From the NCBI RefSeq assembly GCF_014898055.3, contig NW_026555331.1, positions 101,640,684-101,704,683 of the forward strand: a DNA stretch of 64,000 nt. The letters run 5' to 3'. The position numbers and the translations under genes were made by a program. This DNA comes from Talpa occidentalis. Lineage: Eukaryota; Chordata; Mammalia; Eulipotyphla; Talpidae. The notes below the pieces were generated by a model. It did no database searches. It worked only from the letters and a program-made list of their open reading frames with translations, and had not been told where the DNA came from. Below, one piece after another: positions 55,412-64,000 of this stretch (the first letter of the stretch is position 1; every line of letters begins with the position of its first letter).

Positions 55412-55788
55412 GAAAAGATATCACAAGTTAGAAGAAAGATTAATTTTGATTTTAAATTAAGTAGAATGTCAAGAAGATTAGTGTATCATAGCTGATTTCT
55501 GTACTAGGAGCTGACATACTAAAGGAAAGTTAAAGAGATAAATAGAAAATGTTCCTTTAAATGATTTATGGAAACATGAGCAGGGAGGAGATTGAGGAGC
55601 AACTGTGTCAGAGCTAACTAAAGAAGCAGTTGTGCAAATCAATGTACTTCACAGAGTAATTTGTGGAGCTATTGTTGAGAGCATTTGTATTTCAATAAGA
55701 GCTTGTCTCTCTCATCATCCTACTTCAGTCTCCAGGGAGCCTGTAGTGAAGGCACAAACTTTCACCTGGGTGATTACAGAAGGTTGTC

Positions 55789-55880
55789 ATGGAAACTGTA
55801 AGGAGGCACCCAATTCAGAATTATGACTTCACTGCAGGATCACAAGCAGGAGGAAGAGCTAGTGGGTTTAAATAAGAGAC
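55789..55880 (+). repeat. Local duplication, donor copy
   Basis: Sequence from ATGGAAACTGTAAGG to AATAAGAGA recurs at 57198-57289 with few differences. This copy is continuous with its surroundings, whereas the other interrupts an L1, so this is probably the donor. Confidence 0.85.
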
Positions 55881-56001
55881 TTACTAATTAATGGAGCACC
55901 AGGGGACACTTTAAAGAGCAAATCTCACGGTGGATGAATCCAAGTTTTCAGGGCTCTCAAAAGGAATGATGGCAATCCCAAGAGGGCTCTGGAAGTAAAT
56001 G

Positions 56002-56287
56002 GTTTTTTTTTAAATATTTATTTATTTTTATACAAGAGCTGGGGTATAGGCCAGAGGCACGGGAGGGTGAGAGGACTCACCAGAGGCAGAGTGAGGAGCA
56101 GAGCAGGCAGACGACAGAAATACACTGCTGAGGGGAGCAGCAGGCACGACAGGAGAGGTCTGCCCCGCCATGTGGGAATCTCCCTGGATGGCCGGGAATC
56201 AAACCTATGCTGCAGAGGCTGCAGACAGCTTCACAGTGCTGTGCTCAGCCTGCTGCACTCAACCTGCTGCGCCACTAAGGAGGCCCA
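56002..56287 (-). mobile_element. tRNA-derived SINE, copy 10 (subfamily B)
   Basis: Minus-strand copy with AGCTGGGGTATAGGCCAGAG, AATACACTGCTGAGGGGAGC and 5' end complement CGCCACTAAGGAGGCC. It has a small internal duplication (CAGCCTGCTGCACTCAACCTGCTGC) near the A box. A 13-bp TSD CTGGAAGTAAATG lies at 55989-56001 and 56288-56300. Confidence 0.93.
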
Positions 56288-57197
56288 CTGGAAGTAAATG
56301 TTTTAATCCTCTGTCCTCTGTTCCATTTTGGGTCTAAGGAGGTCAGTTTTCCTTGACTCTGGAACAAGGGGGAAAAGGAGCAGCTGACTGATCATCCCAG
56401 CCAATTGAATTCAAGATATGAAATGGCACAAACAAGAGTACAAAAGATGTTGTTGGCTTTCCCATCCTTCACCTCATATGGCCCCATGTCTGTGGCTGTG
56501 TTCAAGTTCCTGGAAGAAGCCATTTTCAGTGCAGATTCACTGTCCTGCAGGCGGGTCTTCCTCTCTTCCCTCTCACAAAACACAAATATGAGGTTACTAC
56601 TTCCCTAGGTGGTCTCCTTCTTTGCTTCTTTACCTCCCACGGCCCTTTCAAGTTTCTCTTAAAAGCATCTGGTATAGCAAAGACCATTCACTTTTTAAAA
56701 AAAAATTTAAACATCCTTGTTTATTTTTTCACAATATAGGATTTCTCCCCTCAGTTTTCCTCCCACCGTAGTTTTCCCACCACCAAAGTGCCCACAGTCT
56801 TCCACACACTCCACTCCCCTCCCTGTCTGCCTTCCTTTTCTCTACTCTTCCCTCCCCTCCCAAATGTCTCAGATCTAGGCTCTGATTTCAAGGGTCAGTC
56901 TTACAATTTGACTTTGTCTGATCCTGTGTTTCTCTAGATTCCACATGCAAGTGAAACCATCCAGTTTATATTCTGACTCAGTTAGTTTAGAATAATCCCT
57001 TTCACTGGCATCCATATTGCCACAAATAAATAGCATGACTTTATCTTTTTTTGATCACCAATTAATAGTCCATTTTGTGTTTGTACCACATCTTCTTAAT
57101 CCACTCATCTTTTCTGGGGCATTTAGGTTGTTTCCATATCTTAGCTGTTATAAATAGTGCTGCAAACTATGAAAACTAAATAAATAACGCTCCTCAT

Positions 57198-57289
57198 ATG
57201 GAAACTATGAGGAGGCACCCAATTCAGAATTACGACTTCACTGCAGGATCACAAGCAGGAGGACAAGGTAGTGGTTTTAAATAAGAGAA
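57198..57289 (+). repeat. Local duplication, acceptor copy inside an L1
   Basis: About 92 bp nearly identical to 55789-55880 interrupt the L1 between GTGCTGCAAAC and TTTCAAATTAGTG. A perfect 9-bp hairpin (CTCCTCATA 57190-57198 and TATGAGGAG 57206-57214, 7-nt loop) marks its left edge. Confidence 0.85.
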
Positions 57290-57505
57290 TTGCTAGGAGA
57301 GCAGGTTTCCTTTCAAATTAGTGTTTTTGTGTTCTTTGGATAGATATCTAGGAATGGAATTGCTGGGTCATATGGTTTATCCATTTTCAGTCTTTTGAGG
57401 AATCTCCACACTTTCCATAAGGCCTGAATCAGTCTATGTTTCCACCAAAAGTGTAATAGGGTTCCTTTTTCTCCACACTCTCGCCAGCACTTGTTTCTAG
57501 TTTTT

Positions 57506-57768
57506 GTTGTTTTTTTTTTAAGATTTATTTATACAAGCACTGGGTACGGTCAGAAGCGCAGGAGGGTGAGAGAATTCACCAGAGCCAGAGGGGAGAGCAG
57601 AGCAGGCAGACTGACGAAATACACTGCTGAGGGGAGCAGCGGGCGCAGCAGGAGAGGTCTGCGCGCCATGTGGGACCTTTGCCAGTGGCTGGGGATCGAA
57701 CCGGCACTGCAGAGGCTGCAGGCAGCTTCGCAGCCCAGCGCTCAACCGCTGCACCACCAGGGAGGCCC
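57506..57768 (-). mobile_element. tRNA-derived SINE, copy 11 (subfamily A)
   Basis: Minus-strand full-length copy with GCACTGGGTACGGTCAGAAG, B-box complement GGGGATCGAACCGG and 5' end complement ACCACCAGGGAGGCC. A 10-bp TSD TCTAGTTTTT lies at 57496-57505 and 57769-57778. Inserted in the L1. The 160-codon + strand ORF over it is fortuitous. Confidence 0.93.
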
Positions 57769-58189
57769 TCTAGTTTTTTTAATATGTGCCATTCTCACAG
57801 GTGTGAGGTGGTATCTCATTGTGATTTTGATTTGCAGTGATGATGAGCTTTTTTTCATATGTGTGTTGGCCATCTGCATGCCTTCTTTGGAGAAGTGCCT
57901 ATTTCAATCTTCTGCCCATTTTTTGATTGAGCTGTTTGTTTTATTTTTGTTGAGTTGTATAAGCTCTTTGTAGATCTTCAATATCAATCCCTTATTAGAT
58001 GTATGGTGTGCAAATATTTTCTCCCATTCAGTAGGGTGTCATCAGAGACAGTTTGAATAAAATGTGAAAACACCATTGTATGCCAGTCAGTTCACAAATA
58101 ACCATCTGGTTGGAGGGGAATAGAAAATCATTTTCTCACTGGTAGCCCATTTTAAAACACTGCAAAACAAATGAAAGATTGATTTGGTC

Positions 58190-58310
58190 ATTTAAAATGT
58201 ATCAGATTGCATTCCACTCATGCTTTCTGAGTGCCATTTACTGAACTAGGTGCTGTGGAGGTAATGCAAATAAATAAAACAGATTTCTCCTGCCAATTAG
58301 CCTCCTTGAC
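58190..58310 (+). mobile_element. L2 fragment
   Basis: TTTCTGAGTGCCATTTACTG, AACTAGGTGCTGTGGAGG and AATAAAACAGATTTCTCCTG match the L2 3' order. Confidence 0.55.
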
Positions 58311-58889
58311 ATGAAAGAAGTAAGCTTGTGATGTCTAGTAAGTAGACTCTAACCAGTACACAGACTCCTCTTCTGTGTTGAGTGACCCTGATATGGAGCT
58401 CGGCTTCCATAACTGTGTATTTGTGTTGAACACGTTTAGTCAAATTTGACCTATAAAGGTGCAGGGCACCACTCTACTGAGTGAGAGTTCTCTGGATCTG
58501 TGCCAGGATTAAAGGGGTTAACAGTGAGGTGGAGCAGGGGTCTGTTTAGTGTGCAGTTGGGGCAGGAGGTCACTCCTAGTCCAGCCCCTTGGGGAGATAT
58601 CTGGCCAAGCTTTCCAATAGTGGTTTGTGACATAGACATTATCTTTTAGATCAAGCATAAGGCTGTGATCTGGGCAGGATTTGGATCAGTTTGGGCATGG
58701 CCACAATGGAGGAAGGCAGTGGTCTGTGGAGACAAATATCTCCTGAGGATCCCATGTGGGACCAACAAAAACAAACATGGTAATGGACTAATCCAAGTGA
58801 CCTTCAGTTGTTTAATAATTTGCAGTGGTAGAGATGCCTCAAAGGTAAGAGGATAGACTTTCTGCTAATATAAACATGTGGGTGATTAA

Positions 58890-59375
58890 ACAATTAATTG
58901 GTTAAATGAAAGAGTAGAACCAAAAGCCTTCTCCTGGTCTGCAGGATCTCTCTCATCCCTTCTTTTCTCTGACCTGGTTTCATCAGCTCAACCCTACCTC
59001 CTTAACAATAAGCAAGCTGGCCTCTTTGCTGTTCCTCAGACATACTCTGACCTCAGGGTCTTTGTACTTGCTGATCCCTATGCCTGAAACACTTCCCTGA
59101 GAGGTCTTCCTCAGGACCACATAGCATTCCACCTTTCCCAGTATTCTCTCTTCCCAGCCTTCTTTGTGTTTATCCATAAAATGATCGCTATCTGACATTA
59201 CACATTCACCAGTTTGTTACCTCTTATTCCCATTGGAAGGCTCACTGCTCTACCACCAATGCTCTTATTCCCATTGGAATAAAAATTCTACAAAAATTGC
59301 TTGGTTCCTGCTGTTTTACTAGATCTAGAATTGTTTATCCCATAATAGGTGGTTAACAAACATTTGTTGTTGAAG
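58890..59375 (-). mobile_element. L2 3' region
   Basis: L2 antisense order: TTTGCTGTTCCTCAGACATA, TGCCTGAAACACTTCCCTGA, GAGGTCTTCCTCAGGACCAC and the ending ATAATAGGTGGTTAACAAAC ATTTGTTG. A 22-bp repeat of CTCTTATTCCCATTGGAA occurs at about 59221-59238 and 59262-59279. Confidence 0.75.
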
Positions 59376-59929
59376 GCAATGTGATTCTCTTGGTTCCTCA
59401 AGTTGGAGAAATGCATTCACACATGTTACATAGAAATACCAACATAAGGTAGAATGAGTTAAATGCCATGAGTATTTAAGAGTGAGCTAGATAAAATTCT
59501 CTCAGAATCCAAAAGAGAGAGAGAGATGATAGCATCTCATAGGAAATACAGGAACAGTTCATGGAGAAGGGAGGGACCATTTGATCCTTAAAAGATGGGT
59601 AGGATTTGGACTTTTGGGGATGGGAGTTTAGGTGAAGGACATGAAATGAATAAGTGCATAAAGTTATTAAGAACAGATCCTTTGAAGGTTGTTCTTTAGC
59701 CTCATTATGTTAGTCAATGTTTTCAGTGTTACTTGCCATGAAAAATAATTTTAATCAACTAGATAACATAATGACATAGCACAGCTTTTAATTAAAATCT
59801 AAGGCATTCTTTCACTGGAATTTACTATTGCACAAAGTTAAGGTTGCTTTTTATTTTATTGATACATGTGGATTTAATTCAGATTAATGAACATAATATT
59901 TTTCATGATTCTTATAGCAGTAATTTACT

Positions 59930-60130
59930 GTATACTACAAGGTGGACATATATTAAACACTTCATTTACAGTGTCTAAATTAGCTCTTTAAACAGTCTAG
60001 GAAAGAGCACTATCACTACATTTCACAGAACAGAAAATTGAGGATTAGAGAGATTAAGTGACATTTCCAGGGTCACATGGTGACATGATAAAAGAAAATA
60101 TTTCAACCTATATCTATCTGATCCCAGATC
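59930..60130 (+). mobile_element. MIR
   Basis: ATTTCACAGAACAGAAAATTG, GGATTAGAGAGATTAAGTG, ACATTTCCAGGGTCACATGG follow MIR core and 3' half. Confidence 0.7.
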
Positions 60131-60784
60131 ATATTAATTTTTCAATTCAATAAAATAAACTATATGAAAAAGCCCTCCTTTTAGCTGCAGCAAGGAAGCA
60201 CAGAAAAGAGATCAGTGAAAAGATTGCTTGAAATGTAGCTGAGTTTAGATTTTGAAACATCCCTGCTTTATAAAAAACACACACACATACACACACACAC
60301 ACCCCACCCCCAAGCTGAGGATCCTGGGATAGTGGCTACCTAAACTCAGCTAGCTGATGTCTCCCCCTCAGCATGGAGTACCTGCCTCCTTCCCTAAGTC
60401 AGGCAGCTGGGGGAGTTGCTGAGAGCTGGGTGTGTTTGAGCCTGCAGGTGTAGGGATCCTGAGCAGAATCAGGACAGGGCTTAGTCCTTCCTGTGTTGGT
60501 CCAGGCCTGGAGACTGGCATTGGTCAGCTCCCAGAGAAGGGCTGGAGAGACTGACTTCTGGAAAGAACCTGACATGCAGTCCATATCCTGTGGACTATGA
60601 GTTAGTTCTCCACGTGAGTGTGCCTGCATATCCTGGTCACCGACATGTCACAGAGGTACTGACGGCAGGACATTCTCTTACACTTCTTTAGGGTTGTAAC
60701 ATGTATGTATGGCTTCTTAAACCATATGAGGTTAATTTTCCTTTTTTTTGGGTAAACTTTACATATAGAGTTTCAGACTCAATA

Positions 60785-61172
60785 GTCTATAACTTTCTGT
60801 ATCACTTTGCTCAGGCTTCCAATAACAAATACAACAGATAAGTGGCTTAAAAGACAGAAATTAATTTTCTCACTGTTCTGGAGAGCCGAAGTCCAGGAGC
60901 TTGCCAGTAGTTTTCTTCTGAAGTCACTCTCCTTGGCTTGCATGTGGTTGCCTCCCCCACATTTTCTCACAGGGTCACATATGTGTGTGGTGGCCATGTC
61001 CTAATCTCTTCTCACAAAGACGCCAGGCCTATTGGATTAGAGCCCATCCATATGACCCCACCTCACCTTAATTCTTTCTTTAAAATCCCTGTCTGCAATT
61101 GTAGGCACACTCTGAGATACTTGGGGTTAGAATTTTATAAGAATTTGGGAGAACACAATTGAAATCAGTCCA
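60785..61172 (-). mobile_element. MLT1-type (ERVL-MaLR) LTR
   Basis: Reverse-complement MLT1 order: GTATCACTTTGCTCAGGC, AAGTGGCTTAAAAGACAG, TTCTCACTGTTCTGGAGAGC, GGCCATGTCCTAATCTCTTC, ACGCCAGGCCTATTGGATTAG, CCACCTCACCTTAATTC, GAGAACACAATTGAAATCAG and CCATAATA at the end. Near full length; solo LTR. Confidence 0.85.
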
Positions 61173-61189
61173 TAATACTTCCTCTCTTC

Positions 61190-61450
61190 ATTTTGTGTTA
61201 TGTCTATGATTGCTGTCCATATTAATGCATGTAGCATATTTATTTTTCACTGCTGCGTAATGTTTTGTTATAGTATTGCAGCAAAATTCATTTCTTCCCT
61301 GGCTGGACATTTGAGTTGTTTTCCAGCTTTTTTTTTTTAAGGTTTTGCTGCTTTGACCATTCTTATACATCGGGCACACGTATATAATTAAATATAAATT
61401 CTGGATGTTAGAGTGTGCGCATATGAGTTCCACTAAAAATGCCAAATTTC
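61190..61450 (-). mobile_element. L1 ORF2 3' fragment
   Basis: On the - strand the frame includes KHYAAVKNKYATCINMDS, matching the L1 ORF2 C-terminal order. Antisense landmarks GGACATTTGAGTTGTTTTCC and GACCATTCTTATACATC agree. Broken frame. Confidence 0.7.
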
Positions 61451-61669
61451 TAATGCCCTATGTAATGTTATAGAATTTACTTCAAGTTGTTGGTTTTTAT
61501 CATAAATTAAAAAAAATGTTTTTTCTGTGCCTTTTAACAAACACATAGTAGATGCTATGAGTAAAACGCTTAACAGTTACTGATTCATCTATTGACAAGT
61601 TTTGTTGGGCGTTTTTTATTCGATTAATAAGGGGAAGAGCATTAATGTGTTTATAGTGTGAAATTACCT

Positions 61670-62330
61670 CTGCACTTCTAGAATAAACTACCTGGTTGTG
61701 ATGGATTGTTCTTCACACACCACTGGATTTAGTTTGCTAATATTTTACTAAGGATTATTGCATCACTGTTCAGGAGAGAGACTGGTCTGGAACTTCCCTT
61801 TCTCACTTTGTCCTTGTCTAGTTTTCAATATCAAGGTTGTAGTAGCTTCTTAGAAATGAGTCTGGTAGGGGAGGCTTCCTCTCTTTCTTTTATTGGGAAG
61901 TGCTTTGTATAAGATTGGAAATTAGCTGTTCTATAAATTTTGGTGAAACTATTCTATAAAACAACTTAGATCAGTTTTCTTAGTTGTTGGATAGCTTCTC
62001 TTTGTGTGGTTATTTTTGATTTTATTTCTTTCAACATTCCTTGTGTCTTTAAGCATATCAAACATGTTTTTGTGTAGTTTACTTTTCCTTTTTAAAAAAC
62101 TCAGTATAGCACTTCAAATTAAATATGTAACTTTCTCTTTTCATCTTAAGTTGTCTGTGACAGTCATCCATGTTAATTTTCAGCAATTTCAATGTTTTCA
62201 GTTCTTTGAGGTCTGATTCCACTATCGCTTCTGCTGACTTGGCATCTAGAAATCTGTGTTTCCTTGAATTTTTACTGAGACTTTCTCTTCACTAGAACTT
62301 AATTTCAGGGAATTCTGAGGAGTGGAGTAT
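61670..62330 (-). mobile_element. L1 ORF2 internal fragment
   Basis: Antisense ORF2 landmarks: CTAGAATAAACTACCTGGTTG, GGATTTAGTTTGCTAATATT, TTGTCCTTGTCTAGTTTTC, TTGGGAAGTGCTTTGTATAAG. It and the 61190-61450 fragment come from different parts of ORF2, implying deletion between them or separate insertions. Confidence 0.65.
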
Positions 62331-64000
62331 ACACATCTCCTAAAAGTATTTCTATTTGTTCTTGTCAGACACATAGGGATACAAATCCATTTGAAGTTCT
62401 TACTTTGCAGTTTTTTCAACTATGCTACTCGCATACATTTAAACCTGGAAACAGCATCATGACAGGACTAAAGTCACAATCTTATAGGAGCTTTCTATTC
62501 TTCCTTCACCCAGAGGCAAGACTGAGACAGAAACTTCTCTCCACTTTTGTGAAGGGGAATTTTTCCAGTTCATTCTTTCACTGGGGTTGCATACCTTTGT
62601 ATCAGAGCTTCATGAGTGAGTCTCTGCTCAAATTCCTTGCCCTGCCAGGCTTGGGCTTGATCTCCTGTCTCCTACCTGTGGACACTTGCAAAACTCTGGG
62701 CCCTCAGGGTTTGGCAGAGCCCCCTCACCCCACCATTCCCCACACCCCAAGAGTATCCAATGGCTGTGGAGTCCACTTAACTCTATGAGGTTCATTCATT
62801 TCAGCCATTGAAGGGATTCCTTTGTTTCAGCTTAGACCATATTTTCAGAGTGTTTTTCAGTATTTTATGCAATATTTTTAAGTATTTTATAAATGAGACA
62901 GTTTCATAATATCTAGTCCACATTATTGTGTGAAACAGAAATCAGACTCTTGTTCCACATTTAATCCAATTGAAAGGATCTGTGGTTGCCACTGTTTCCC
63001 TCCTTTTTCATCATCCTTTCTCTCAAGGTCTCTTCTTGTTCATTTGTTTTGAGCTAAAGACCCTTTTTAAGTATTTTTTAGGTGGGTATATAGGTGATCT
63101 ATCTTCCAAATTTTATCCATTTTTAAATAGTATCTCCTTTAAAGACAAAAGAAAGCTTTCTTTGGTAGGAATATGATTCCCATATTGTAGTCCTTTCTGC
63201 TATAAAATGTTGATATTATTTCAGCAATATCTAACTTTCTATGTTACAAATACCAGTACAATCATTACTCTTTTGTTATTTACTTATTTTTGCCTAGAAG
63301 CTTATAGATTTTTATCCCCTCTTGTAGCACAGGAATCTTACTAATCTATACCTACATCAATGACATTTCTCTGTGGTGTGATACTTGGTAGTGGATTTGT
63401 TTTTTTAGCTAAAGGAAACTTCTTTTATTATAAGTACAAATCCATGATAATGGAAATCGATATCGCTGTTTTAGAGGACAGTCCCCATGTCCAACTGGAG
63501 AGGCTGAAAGTGATATGCCCTGTTTGGAGGAGGAGAAGAGCTGTAACGGGTCTAGCAGTACAGTCAGGGAGAGAAACTGCTGGCAACCTCACTGCAGTAA
63601 ACAGGACCAGTTTTTCATAGTTTAGTCTCCCCAGTCATATTGATTAAATGGGCACCAACTAAGTAGATGATTCCTGGAATTGCTGTTATGGATCTAGAGG
63701 TCCCCGTTACCTACAGCATCCAGAATTGTCCCCACTGATATTTAAGCTGGAGCAAGTAGTGCAAACCACAAGCTAGGTCCTGGATGACTTCGGACCACAC
63801 AGCTGGACTACCAGGGGAATCTGGAATGGCAGTCCACACAGGTATCCCTGGTCATTGCTTGACCTCATGAGAATTCTCATTTGCCATTTTGTACCACTGA
63901 CCTTTTGGACTCCACTTATATTTATTTTTTTCTATCCTTTTGTTATACACATTAGATTTTCTGGGCCAATTTTTAATTTTCTTACCTTTACCTTGAGTTC
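62331..64000. other. Intergenic stretch to window end
   Basis: Possibly further antisense L1 (5' UTR-like) up to about 63470, but too diverged for me to be sure. 63480-64000 is unassigned. No gene recognised. Confidence 0.35.

Larger units (their letters stand above)
56690..58045 (-). mobile_element. L1 3' portion, interrupted twice
   Basis: Antisense L1. The 3' UTR (CCCCTCAGTTTTCCTCCCACC) is at the left, followed by ORF2-derived landmarks GTTGTTTCCATATCTTAGCTG, TTCTCACAGGTGTGAGGTGG and TATCAATCCCTTATTAGATG. It is interrupted by a foreign block at about 57169-57310 and by SINE copy 11. The 5' end is truncated near 58045. Confidence 0.85.

Noticed and set aside
57491..57973. 160-codon + strand ORF
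   Set aside because: Composite of SINE copy 11 and antisense L1 sequence; no independent gene.
59057..59280. CTCTTATTCCCATTGGAA repeated twice, considered as a TSD
   Set aside because: Both copies lie within L2-like sequence with no inserted element between them that I can identify; treated as a small internal duplication.

Overview
The window is nuclear DNA from a placental mammal. It holds one recognisable protein-coding gene, neuropeptide Y (NPY), on the + strand. Four exons are identifiable: a non-coding exon 1 (about 4926-5016), coding exons at 5948-6135 and 10015-10095, and a terminal exon at 11983 to about 12178. The spliced reading frame is 97 codons and looks intact, with a signal peptide, the 36-residue peptide, a Gly-Lys-Arg amidation/cleavage site and the C-flanking peptide CPON. 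A GC-rich, CpG-rich segment (about 4180-6150) with a CATAAAAG TATA-like box and GC/CT boxes forms the promoter.

The rest reads as intergenic DNA. I found no other gene I would defend. It is dominated by interspersed repeats. (1) There are eleven copies of one tRNA-derived SINE family with pol III A and B boxes, ten with their own target-site duplications (TSDs) and one inside a composite insertion. They fall into two subfamilies. I do not recognise the family as primate Alu, rodent B1/B2, carnivore SINEC, ruminant Bov-tA or horse ERE, so a non-model, possibly laurasiatherian, mammal is likely; I cannot name the species. (2) L1 fragments are mostly on the - strand. (3) There are old L2, MIR and hAT-Charlie (MER5/MER20-type) relics. 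(4) LTRs include two or three MLT1-type MaLR LTRs and two solo class I-like LTRs with 4-bp TSDs.

Layout: 1-2960 L1 pieces with two SINEs and a U2 snRNA 5' fragment; 4180-12180 NPY; 13.9-14.6 kb MLT1 LTR split by a SINE; 18.2-21.6 kb L1 (ORF1 and other parts); 25-29 kb three SINEs and L2; 32.5 kb MLT1; 33.7 and 38.6 kb SINEs; 44.8-45.6 kb L2; 45.7-50.7 kb LTR-rich patch; 52.6-58.0 kb tandem duplication, L1s, SINEs and a composite insertion; 59 kb L2; 60.8 kb MLT1; 61.2-62.3 kb L1 pieces.

The NPY transcription unit (about 7.3 kb) carries none of these SINEs and no recognisable L1; its visible repeats are old MER20/MER5 and MIR-like relics in intron 2. I see no evidence of an undescribed gene system. 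The points most worth checking are structural: a SINE plus antisense L1 piece sharing one 20-bp TSD, a 92-bp local duplication inserted into an L1 beside a perfect hairpin, an 80-bp dispersed duplication, and the U2 fragment.
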